In this document: piece by piece, positions 1 to 5,567 of the stretch
Layout of the letters: each line of letters opens with the position of its first letter
How positions within the stretch are numbered: position 1 is the first letter of the stretch
From: JAHCHG01 sp038251885
GTDB taxonomy: Bacteria; Acidobacteriota; Blastocatellia; Pyrinomonadales; Pyrinomonadaceae
Assembly: GCA_038251885.1 (NCBI GenBank)
Contig: JBBSAX010000222.1
Location: forward strand, 1 to 8,329
Direction of reading: 5' to 3'
Length of the DNA: 8,329 nucleotides
Notes under the pieces: model-generated
Told to the model about the DNA's origin: nothing
The model's input: only the letters and a program-made list of their open reading frames with translations
The model's database searches: none
Translations under genes and position numbers: made by a program

Positions 1-1184
1 GCGATTGCCTTAATTTCTTCGACTTCGACGGCTTCGAGTTTTTGCAGAGTTTCTTCGACCGGAATTTGTCTGCCGTGAACCATTTCGTTGCTTGCGAGGT
101 TTTCGGCGCGGGCGGCGGTTGATTCGAGACTCAATAAAATCGAGGCGATTGTTTGTTCTTTGGCAAGAGTTAATTCATTAACCGTCACGCCTTTGCGCTT
201 GATTTTCTTCATTTCGGCAATTGATAAATCTATGACTTCGGAGAGTTTTTCGGGCGAAGTTCCGGCGTAGATCGAGAAAATTCCGCAATCGTCGAAAGAA
301 TCGGAACTCGCGCCGACTGAATAAGCGAGTCCGCGTTTTTCGCGGATATTTTGCCACAGGCGCGAAGAATTTCCGTCGCCCAAAATGCTCGTCAAAAGCG
401 ATGCGGCGTAGCGTTTTTCATCACCGGATTTTATCCACGGAACGGCGATGATTAAATGTGTTTGTTCGAGATTTGCTTTCTTTTCGAGCAGAATCGGATT
501 TGAAAGTTTCGGTAAATTTTGTTCGTTGTTCGTTGTTCGTTGTCCGTTGTTTTTTTGTCCGAAGAATTTTTCGGCGAGTTCGACGATTTCTTTGTGCGAA
601 ACATTTCCGGCGCAGGCGATTAGAAGATTTTCGGCTGTGTAATTTTCAGCGTGAAATTCGGCGGCGACTTCGCCTTTGAAGGTTTTCACGGTTTTTCGCG
701 TTCCTTCAATCGGAAGTCCGAGCGCGTGTTTCGGGAAAAAATCTTTTAAGAAAAGTTCGGTCAGAAGTTCTTCGGGCGAATCTTCGACCATTTTGATTTC
801 TTCGATAATCACGCCGCGCTCGCGCCGCATTTCTTTTTCCTCGAATAACGGATTTGCCAGCATATCGGCAATCAAATCAAAGGCATTTGCGATTTTTTTG
901 TCAACGACTTTGATAATAAATCCGGTTTCTTCGTGCGATGTGAACGCGTCCAAATTGCCACCGAGTTTGTCGGTTTCAATGGCAATATCGAGCGCGGAGC
1001 GTTTTGCAGTTCCCTTAAAAACGGCGTGTTCAATAAAATGACAAATTCCGTTTAATTTTTCAGGTTCGTGCCGCGAACCTTTTTTGATCCAAAATCCGAG
1101 CGTCGCGCTTCGCACATCGGGCATTTTTTCCGTGATTATTGTTAAACCGTTTTCGAGTCGTGTGGTCTGTATATTTTCTTTCAT
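1..1184 (-). CDS. M16 family zinc peptidase (insulinase/MPP-like), C-terminal end outside window
   Basis: An open frame of 394 codons runs from ATG at 1184 off the left edge without a stop. The M16 inverted zinc motif HxxEH is clear: H49-F-I-E52-H53, followed by AVFKGT. The third metal ligand is expected at E128/E129 in 'ERGVIIEEI', about 75 residues on, which is the family spacing. The second half-domain carries the conserved R...Y block: R275 in GNSSRLW and Y288 in REKRGLAYSV. Family knowledge: these are single-chain zinc peptidases of about 410-440 residues that degrade peptides or process precursors, so only about 20-40 residues are missing. No signal peptide is seen, so a cytoplasmic location is likely. 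No Shine-Dalgarno sequence is visible before the ATG; the upstream bases are TTTTGGTTTTAACACG. An in-frame heptamer repeat encodes a polar linker at about residues 213-222. The M16 identity is secure; the substrate is unknown. Confidence 0.93.
   Translation of the reverse strand, partial: MKENIQTTRLENGLTIITEKMPDVRSATLGFWIKKGSRHEPEKLNGICHFIEHAVFKGTAKRSALDIAIETDKLGGNLDAFTSHEETGFIIKVVDKKIANAFDLIADMLANPLFEEKEMRRERGVIIEEIKMVEDSPEELLTELFLKDFFPKHALGLPIEGTRKTVKTFKGEVAAEFHAENYTAENLLIACAGNVSHKEIVELAEKFFGQKNNGQRTTNNEQNLPKLSNPILLEKKANLEQTHLIIAVPWIKSGDEKRYAASLLTSILGDGNSSRLWQNIREKRGLAYSVGASSDSFDDCGIFSIYAGTSPEKLSEVIDLSIAEMKKIKRKGVTVNELTLAKEQTIASILLSLESTAARAENLASNEMVHGRQIPVEETLQKLEAVEVEEIKAI
521..548. repeat. 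Tandem heptamer repeat (GTTCGTT x4) inside the M16 gene
   Basis: Three exact copies of GTTCGTT are followed by a one-base variant, GTCCGTT. On the coding strand the unit reads AACGAAC and encodes part of a polar Asn/Thr/Gln-rich linker (about residues 213-222, NGQRTTNNEQ) between the M16 core and the following strand. The unit length of 7 is not a multiple of 3, so gain or loss of one copy would shift the frame. Confidence 0.85.
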
Positions 1185-1214
1185 CGTGTTAAAACCAAAA
1201 CTATAATTTATCAC

Positions 1215-1247
1215 GCCGAAAGACGAGTTTAAAGCCGATTTCGGCTT
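1215..1247 (-). other. Two mutually exclusive short hairpins in the M16 leader
   Basis: AAGCCG (1232-1237) can pair with CGGCTT (1242-1247) across a 4-nt loop. Alternatively GCCGAAA (1215-1221) can pair with TTTCGGC (1239-1245) across 17 nt. Both structures use the same bases at 1242-1245, so they cannot form together. The site lies 30-60 nt upstream of the M16 start and downstream of the flotillin gene. It could act as a weak terminator or attenuator, but neither stem is followed by a convincing U-run on the minus strand. A TATAGT -10-like hexamer (1200-1205, minus) lies just downstream without a matching -35. Confidence 0.35.
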
Positions 1248-1277
1248 GCCTGAAAAAACCAATCACAAAAGAAAAAA

Positions 1278-1354
1278 TTAACAAGGATTTTAGGATAAAC
1301 AAGGATGATAAAATCAATTTATCTTATCCCTGTCTATCCTGTTATCCCTGTTAA
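1278..1354 (-). repeat. 77-nt REP-like hairpin with mirrored GGAT motifs, flotillin-M16 gap
   Basis: Arms 1278-1306 and 1326-1354 align over 29 positions, of which 23 are Watson-Crick pairs. An inner stem GATAAA (1307-1312) with TTTATC (1318-1323) closes on the loop ATCAA. GGAT occurs at 1285, 1293 and 1303, and its complement ATCC at 1326, 1336 and 1344, so the 8/10 spacing is mirrored. Three of the remaining positions are G:U in the minus-strand RNA but A·C in the plus-strand RNA; one is the reverse. The element begins 23 bp downstream of the flotillin stop, so it could stabilise or end that transcript. There is no T-run. The (A)CAGGAT-type composition resembles dispersed intergenic repeats seen in several bacteria. 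Confidence 0.75.
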
Positions 1355-1376
1355 TTCTTAAATTTAACGAATTTTA

Positions 1377-3068
1377 TCAACTTTTGATATTTTCGTCAGA
1401 CTTTTTAATTACTTCACGATTCTGAACGCTTTCGACTTTTGAAATCGGAGCATTTTCCTTTGGCAAAACATTTTTTTCGCTGTCACCGTTTGATGCGATG
1501 CTCAATTTGCCGTCCTTTTGCTCGACTCCGAGTTGGGAAAGAATGTCCGGCAAATTCAAACCTAACGCTTGCATTTGCTGCAAAAGACCGAAAATCATAT
1601 TCGGACTCGTTTGCGCGAAACGGTTCAAACCCGAACTTTTGCCGTCGCCGTTGCCGCCGTTTCCGTTATCAATCATCACGACTTTATCAATCGAACCGAG
1701 CGGTTCGGCGATTGCCGCAAAGATCGGTGCGGCAGATGAAATGATTTCCGGTAGTTTTTCAAGAATCGTCTGCAAACGCGCCGCATCGTTAAATTCGCGC
1801 CACGCCGCCGCTTTTTCCTTGATCGCTTTTGCTTCTGCCAAACCTTGCGCTTCGGTCGCTTTCGCTTGTGCTAAACCTTTAGCTTCGAGTTGCTCGGCTT
1901 GCGCCAAACCGAGCGCACGAATTTTTTCAGCTTCTGCTCGACCTTCGGCTTCGACTGCTTTGGCGCGACCTTCACCTTCGCGTTGAAGTTTTTGCGACTC
2001 GGCTTCGGCTTGGGCGATTTCCGCTTGTTTCTTACCTTCGGCTTCGAGAATCGCAGATTCCTGCAAACCTCGCGCCCGCAAAACTGATGCGGTGCGCTCG
2101 GCTTCAGCCTGTTTGATAACCGTCGCTTCGAGTTCTTTTTCCTTACGCAGAACTTCCTGTTCCTGAACAGCGATCTGTTCTTGCGTGCGGATCTTTTCGA
2201 TGCGAACTTCTTCCGCAACGACTTCCTGTTTTGCCTTCGCTTCCGAAAGCGGTCCGGCTTGGCGTGCGCGAGCGCGTTCTTTTTCGATTTCAGCCGCGAC
2301 CTGCGCTTTTTGAATCTCCGTTTCGCGGTTCGATTGAGCGATCAATGCTTCGGTATTAAGACGAACTTTTTCGCCTTCCTGCAACGCCAATGACGCTTTA
2401 ATTTTTGAATCGCGGTTTGCTTCTGCTTGTCCAATTTCCGCATCGCGTTTGACTTCAGCCGTTCGGCGTTTGCCCAAAGCATCGAGATAACCTTCTTCAT
2501 CGGAAATTTCCTGAATCGTCAAAGCATCAAGACCGATTCCCATTTTTTCGAGGTCGCCTGCTGCTTCGCTCGTTAATTTATGGGCAAAACTCTGTCGGTC
2601 GTTATTAATTTCTTCAACCGTTAAAGTTCCCAAAATTGCGCGAAGATGTCCTTCTAAAGTTTGAAAAACTAAGCGGTGAAATTCTTCTTCGGGCATTCCC
2701 AAAAATCTTTCCGCCGCCGCTCTTAAACTCGTGTCGTCGCCTTTGATTTTGACGTTGGCAACCGCTTTGACCGAAACCGGAACGCCTTCGACGGTGTAAG
2801 CGCGAGAAGTCGTCAGCGGAACGGTTATAACATTTAGATCGAGATATTCGACCTTTTCCAAAAATGGAACAACGAGCGTCGCGCCGCCGCGAACTTGCCG
2901 ATAACCGACCGAAGTTCCGTCATCTAGTTTCCGTTTCCGTCCCGAAATTATCGCTGCTTGATTGGGCGAAACCTTGATATAATTTCGACTGATTATCGAA
3001 AACGCCGCGACAACCGCGATAAAGAGAATTACAACAACACCGACAATTAAAATTGGAAGTTCAAACAT
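1377..3068 (-). CDS. floT: Flotillin (SPFH/band-7 membrane microdomain scaffold)
   Basis: 563 residues, a little longer than B. subtilis FloT (about 509). A hydrophobic N-terminal segment at residues 5-27 anchors it. An SPFH/band-7 domain follows at about 28-190 (NYIKVSPNQAAIISGRKRK, then TVEGVPVSVKAVANVKI). Next is a long Ala/Glu/Lys coiled coil at about 195-425, then the flotillin C-terminal region (REFNDAARLQTILEKLPEIISSAAPIFAAIAEPLGSID split across 424-461) and a Gly/Asn linker (469-480). A charged Ser/Lys/Glu tail ends the protein (about 517-563). Flotillins oligomerise on the inner membrane face, organise microdomains and partner with NfeD proteins, as the upstream gene here suggests. 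The start is supported by GAGGA at 3076-3080 (minus strand), 7 nt before the ATG. Glycines at 334, 345, 376, 387, 398 and 409 mark an 11-residue coiled-coil period. Identity is strong; the floT rather than floA assignment rests on the NfeD neighbour and the long coiled coil. Confidence 0.93.
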   Translation of the reverse strand: MFELPILIVGVVVILFIAVVAAFSIISRNYIKVSPNQAAIISGRKRKLDDGTSVGYRQVRGGATLVVPFLEKVEYLDLNVITVPLTTSRAYTVEGVPVSVKAVANVKIKGDDTSLRAAAERFLGMPEEEFHRLVFQTLEGHLRAILGTLTVEEINNDRQSFAHKLTSEAAGDLEKMGIGLDALTIQEISDEEGYLDALGKRRTAEVKRDAEIGQAEANRDSKIKASLALQEGEKVRLNTEALIAQSNRETEIQKAQVAAEIEKERARARQAGPLSEAKAKQEVVAEEVRIEKIRTQEQIAVQEQEVLRKEKELEATVIKQAEAERTASVLRARGLQESAILEAEGKKQAEIAQAEAESQKLQREGEGRAKAVEAEGRAEAEKIRALGLAQAEQLEAKGLAQAKATEAQGLAEAKAIKEKAAAWREFNDAARLQTILEKLPEIISSAAPIFAAIAEPLGSIDKVVMIDNGNGGNGDGKSSGLNRFAQTSPNMIFGLLQQMQALGLNLPDILSQLGVEQKDGKLSIASNGDSEKNVLPKENAPISKVESVQNREVIKKSDENIKS

Positions 3069-3088
3069 TTTATTTTCCTCAATTTACA

Positions 3089-3104
3089 CTTGCAGATTTG
3101 CAAG
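3089..3104. promoter_or_regulatory. Perfect dyad CTTGCA-GATT-TGCAAG before the flotillin SD
   Basis: Perfect 6-bp arms with a 4-nt loop lie 8 bp upstream of the flotillin Shine-Dalgarno sequence (3076-3080). In the flotillin mRNA this would be a small hairpin next to the ribosome site. As DNA it shares the TTGCA/TGCAA half-sites with the larger dyad at 3159-3185. On the plus strand a T-run (3107-3113) follows, but no plus-strand gene needs a terminator here. Confidence 0.45.
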
Positions 3105-3152
3105 GCTTTTTTTCCTCTAGGCAGAAAATATCGGCAATGTTTTTGTGGCGAG

Positions 3153-3181
3153 ATTATGATGTTTGCACAATTTTATTGCAA
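3153..3181 (-). promoter_or_regulatory. Candidate internal promoter for flotillin
   Basis: On the minus strand TTGCAA (3176-3181, 4/6 to the -35 consensus) is followed by a 17-bp spacer and CATAAT (3153-3158, 5/6 to -10). The predicted transcript start near 3146 gives a leader of about 77 nt to the flotillin ATG. A flotillin-specific promoter would explain the 205-bp gap between NfeD and flotillin, which is long for a purely co-transcribed pair. Confidence 0.5.
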
Positions 3182-3185
3182 ACAT
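3159..3185. promoter_or_regulatory. Operator-like dyad ATGTTTGCA-N9-TGCAAACAT
   Basis: Perfect 9-bp inverted arms are separated by 9 bp. The dyad covers the whole -35 and spacer of the flotillin promoter candidate and abuts its -10, where a dimeric regulator would block or steer RNA polymerase. It could also be an RNA hairpin in transcripts running on from NfeD. No regulator gene is in the window. Confidence 0.5.
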
Positions 3186-3273
3186 TAAACATTTTCCTAA
3201 AGTTTCCTTCTGCGCTTTTCCTATTAATAAACTTGACTGGATATAAAGTAGAAATTTGCTTTGATCTTCAACT

Positions 3274-3831
3274 TTATTTTGCAAAAAGTCCGAACTCTTT
3301 TCTGTCTTCTTCAAGACTGACGATCACGGCATCGCCCGTAATTTCTTCGATAAACACGGTTTGTCCGGTTTTGATTTCTTGACCGTTTCGAGAACGTGCG
3401 ATTTTTTCGACTCTTTCTTCACCGACCTTACACGAAATTTGTCCGACGCTTTCCGGTCTGATTCCGACAACGACTTGCGCCGTTCTGCCGATCAAATCCT
3501 TTTCGCTGACCGAACTCGAAGTTTGTTGGCTGTGCAGAAAATACCCGAAAGCGAAAACCAACGCGCCGAGTGCAACGCCGCTTCCCGCGCCGAACAAACC
3601 GCTGACAATAATTCCGAAACCGAGTTGAATTGCAATTGCGCCGATAAAACCGAAAGTTGTCAGAAATACGCTGATTACGCGGCTGTCAAAAAGCCCGAAA
3701 TCACCGTTCGTGTCGAGATCTAAATCGAAATCAAACGCGTCGAATAAATCTCCGATGAGAAGCGAGATCATCAGAAAAAGAAATCCGATTCCGCCGATTA
3801 TCAGAAAAATTGTTAATGAAGTAAAGGTCAT
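3274..3831 (-). CDS. NfeD/YuaF-like membrane protein with C-terminal OB-fold domain
   Basis: 185 residues, close to the roughly 174 of B. subtilis YuaF. Hydrophobic segments at about 5-26, 52-72 and 74-100 give three membrane passes. A soluble domain follows at about 108-175 (DLIGRTAQVVVGIRPESVGQISCKVG, split at 112-137, then VFIEEITGDAVIVSLE). Its Gly-rich start and final beta strands match the NfeD C-terminal OB-fold. Family knowledge: this short NfeD type lacks the ClpP-like protease domain and is encoded next to flotillin. Between TM1 and TM2 lies an unusual acidic loop, D31-AFDFDLDLD to D44. The ATG at 3831 is supported by GGAGG (3838-3842, minus) 6 nt upstream. The protein likely works with the flotillin encoded 205 bp downstream on the same strand in membrane organisation or envelope stress. 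Confidence 0.87.
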   Translation of the reverse strand: MTFTSLTIFLIIGGIGFLFLMISLLIGDLFDAFDFDLDLDTNGDFGLFDSRVISVFLTTFGFIGAIAIQLGFGIIVSGLFGAGSGVALGALVFAFGYFLHSQQTSSSVSEKDLIGRTAQVVVGIRPESVGQISCKVGEERVEKIARSRNGQEIKTGQTVFIEEITGDAVIVSLEEDRKEFGLFAK

Positions 3832-3854
3832 TTTTTGCCTCCGAAAGAGAACTA

Positions 3855-3884
3855 AATAAACCGCTTTGCTTAAGTGCTTGTCAA
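3855..3884 (-). promoter_or_regulatory. Candidate promoter for NfeD-flotillin
   Basis: A perfect TTGACA -35 on the minus strand (3879-3884) is followed 18 bp later by TTTATT (3855-3860, 4/6 to -10). The predicted start near 3848 leaves a short leader of about 17 nt that contains the GGAGG ribosome site. The -35 overlaps that of an oppositely oriented promoter. Confidence 0.55.
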
Positions 3885-3905
3885 TAATATATTACGAAAT
3901 ACAAT
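3878..3905 (+). promoter_or_regulatory. Candidate rightward promoter for the MFS exporter leader
   Basis: TTGTCA (3878-3883, 5/6) is separated by 16 bp from TACAAT (3900-3905, 5/6). It would start transcription near 3912, giving a leader of about 190 nt to the exporter start at 4105. Its -35 shares five bases with the NfeD -35 on the other strand, so the two promoters should compete. Its -10 lies in a 14-bp palindrome. Confidence 0.5.
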
Positions 3906-3913
3906 ATATTGTA
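3885..3913. promoter_or_regulatory. Paired AT palindromes TAATATATTA and TACAATATATTGTA
   Basis: A 10-bp perfect palindrome (3885-3894) and a 14-bp perfect palindrome (3900-3913) lie with centres 17 bp apart. They sit directly upstream of the NfeD -35 and across the spacer and -10 of the rightward promoter. That position suits a regulator acting on both promoters. AT-rich palindromes of this size also arise by chance, so the site is only suggestive. Confidence 0.4.
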
Positions 3914-4048
3914 AGTTCCATAAATCGGATTTTTCGCTTTCAATTTTCAAAACCCATCAAAAATCATTTTAAGTTTTACCACATTAGTTTCTATGAAAAG
4001 ACTTTTTTGATAAAATTACGACAGTTTGATAGTTTGCAAATTTAACGG
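3914..4048 (+). other. AT-rich untranslated leader of the MFS gene
   Basis: No gene of substance is seen. The stretch holds a five-residue mini-ORF (ATG 3993, stop 4008-4010, MKRLF) without a Shine-Dalgarno sequence. It also holds an 8-bp palindrome TTTGCAAA (4033-4040) and a short ACCAC (3978-3982) that could pair with GTGGT in the left arm of the downstream terminator hairpin. Five base pairs are too few to call an antiterminator. Confidence 0.35.
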
Positions 4049-4094
4049 CGGAGTGGTTATCTGAATTGAGATAACCACTCCGATGCTCTTTTTT
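4049..4094 (+). terminator. Perfect 14-bp hairpin plus T-run abutting the MFS start
   Basis: CGGAGTGGTTATCT (4049-4062) and AGATAACCACTCCG (4069-4082) are exact inverse complements around the loop GAATTG. Seven bases later a run of six T (4089-4094) follows, 10 nt before the exporter ATG. The shape is that of an intrinsic terminator or attenuator on the plus strand. The 7-nt gap between stem and T-run is longer than ideal and weakens the terminator reading. Confidence 0.65.
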
Positions 4095-4104
4095 GAATTT
4101 GATT

Positions 4105-5460
4105 ATGGACAGCGAACAAGCAGGAACAAAAACACAAACAAAATCCAGAATTCCAAACACCTTTCGTGCGCTCAAACACAGAAATTTCCAACTATTTTTT
4201 AGCGGTCAATTCGTCTCGCTGACCGGAACGTGGATGCAATCGGTCGCGCAGAGCTGGCTGGTTTATCGTTTGACGGGTTCGGTTGTCATGCTCGGCTTGA
4301 TCGGTTTTGCTTCACAAATTCCGGTTTTTATTCTCGCACCAATCGGCGGCGCGGTCGCAGATCGCTACAATCGCCAGCGAATTCTTGTTATTACACAATC
4401 GTTTGCGATGATAAATGCTTTTATTCTCGCAATTCTAACGCTCACGGGAAACATCCAAATCCGGCATCTTTTCGTCATCGCGGCATTTTTCGGCATTGCC
4501 AACGCTTTTGACATTCCGACGCGGCAGGCGTTTGCGGTTGATATGGTCGGCAAAGAAGATTTGATCAACGCTATCGCGCTCAATTCTTCAATGTTCAACG
4601 GCGCGAGAATTGTTGGACCGGCAATCGCCGGACTTCTCATTGCAGCAGTCGGCGAAGGTTGGTGTTTTTTTCTTAACGCAGTCAGTTATATTGCTGTAAT
4701 TACAGGAATTCTGTTGATGAAAATAACACCCGTAATTCGTCCGCGAGTCGGTTCGGCAATTTCAAATATTAAAGAAGGCTTCATTTTTGTCGGTAAAAAC
4801 TCGCCGATTCGCGCACTTCTTTTATTGCTCGGCTTAATCAGTTTGATGGCGATGCCTTATGCAGTTTTAATGCCGATTTTCGCTGATAAAATTCTTGGCG
4901 GCGGTTCCGACACTCTCGGATTTTTGATGGGCGCGAGCGGAACAGGCGCATTAATCGGCGCGTTAGTTTTGGCGACGCGCAAGGAAGTTTTCGGACTCGG
5001 ACGCTGGGTGGCAATCGCTTCGGGCGGTTTGGGAATCAGTTTGATCTTATTTTCTTTCTCCAACATTTTCTGGCTTTCCGCACTACTTTTAATTCCCGTC
5101 GGTTTTTCGATGATGACTCAAATGTCTTCGTCAAACACCTTAATTCAAGCAATGGTGCCGGACGAATTGCGCGGTCGCGTGATGAGTCTTTATTCGATGA
5201 TGTTTATGGGAATGGCTCCGCTCGGCGCATTGCTCGCCGGATCGCTTGCCAATTATCTCGGCGCACAAAACACAGTCGCGCTCGGCGGCGCAGTTTGCAT
5301 AATCGGTTCGATTTTGTTCAGTTTGCGTCTGCCGAAATTACGCGACGAGGGGCGAAAAATGATCGTTGCAATGCAGATGACCGCCGGAGTTCCGGCATCA
5401 AAGGCAAGTTTTCAACTACCCGCTATTTCTTCGGGGAACGGTTCAGTAAAAATTAATTGA
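4105..5460 (+). CDS. MFS exporter, DHA3/EntS-like (MFS_3) family
   Basis: 451 residues from the ATG at 4105. A TTG at 4093, four codons upstream in frame, is an alternative, but it lies in the T-run of a terminator hairpin. An in-frame stop at 4072-4074 rules out a longer start. The N-terminus FRALKHRNFQLFFSGQFVS (20-38) and GTWMQ (41-45) is the typical opening of this proton-driven exporter family. Motif A is GGAVADRYNRQR (81-92) and its second-half counterpart is PDELRGRVMSLYSMMF (352-367). Repeated hydrophobic stretches indicate the usual 12 inner-membrane helices; length is normal. No Shine-Dalgarno sequence is visible, which is odd in a window where several other genes have one. Members export drugs or siderophores; the substrate here cannot be read from sequence. 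It is divergent from NfeD, and the leader suggests control by attenuation. Confidence 0.9.
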   Translation: MDSEQAGTKTQTKSRIPNTFRALKHRNFQLFFSGQFVSLTGTWMQSVAQSWLVYRLTGSVVMLGLIGFASQIPVFILAPIGGAVADRYNRQRILVITQSFAMINAFILAILTLTGNIQIRHLFVIAAFFGIANAFDIPTRQAFAVDMVGKEDLINAIALNSSMFNGARIVGPAIAGLLIAAVGEGWCFFLNAVSYIAVITGILLMKITPVIRPRVGSAISNIKEGFIFVGKNSPIRALLLLLGLISLMAMPYAVLMPIFADKILGGGSDTLGFLMGASGTGALIGALVLATRKEVFGLGRWVAIASGGLGISLILFSFSNIFWLSALLLIPVGFSMMTQMSSSNTLIQAMVPDELRGRVMSLYSMMFMGMAPLGALLAGSLANYLGAQNTVALGGAVCIIGSILFSLRLPKLRDEGRKMIVAMQMTAGVPASKASFQLPAISSGNGSVKIN

Positions 5461-5517
5461 ATTTCGCTATTTTGAAATCAAACGTCAAATTTTAAATAGA
5501 ATTATCCATTATTTAGA

Positions 5518-5525
5518 AAATTCTC
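5518..5525. repeat. Target site duplication AAATTCTC (left copy)
   Basis: This octamer lies directly outside the left inverted repeat of the IS66 element. It matches the 8 bp outside the right end (7034-7041) exactly. Eight base pairs is the usual duplication length for IS66. Confidence 0.95.
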
Positions 5526-5551
5526 GTAATGCGTCAGTCATAAGTTAGAAA
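5526..5551. repeat. IS66 left terminal inverted repeat
   Basis: GTAATGCGTCAGT is identical to the right end. The next bases, CATAAGT-TAGAAA, match AAAAAGTTTTAGAAA with two substitutions and a 2-nt gap. The imperfect repeat therefore covers about 26 bp. Confidence 0.9.
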
Positions 5552-5567
5552 GTGTATTTCAGACAGG

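Noticed and set aside
521..548. CRISPR-like repeat
   Set aside because: The units are 7 bp in direct tandem with no spacers, so this is a simple tandem repeat.
676..1041. 121-codon plus-strand open frame
   Set aside because: Antisense shadow of the M16 gene, whose HxxEH and R/Y motifs are read on the minus strand; the frame has low-complexity Ser/Ile composition and no ribosome site.
1498..1986. 162-codon plus-strand open frame
   Set aside because: Antisense of the Ala/Glu-rich flotillin coiled coil, giving a Ser/Ala/Pro-rich product with no domain.
3089..3113. Plus-strand terminator (stem plus T7)
   Set aside because: The stem is only 6 bp and no plus-strand gene lies upstream; it is better read as a dyad in the flotillin leader.
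3117..3314. 65-codon minus-strand open frame between NfeD and flotillin
   Set aside because: It overlaps the end of NfeD, runs through the promoter and dyad, and shows no recognisable motif.
3993..4010. Leader peptide MKRLF in the exporter leader
   Set aside because: Only five residues, with no Shine-Dalgarno sequence; ATG-to-stop runs of this size are common by chance.
3984..4175. 63-codon minus-strand open frame
   Set aside because: It crosses the perfect terminator hairpin and the MFS start; antisense shadow with no support.
5461..5517. Terminator for the MFS gene
   Set aside because: No stable stem with a T-run could be found between the exporter stop and the insertion sequence; the stretch is merely AT-rich.
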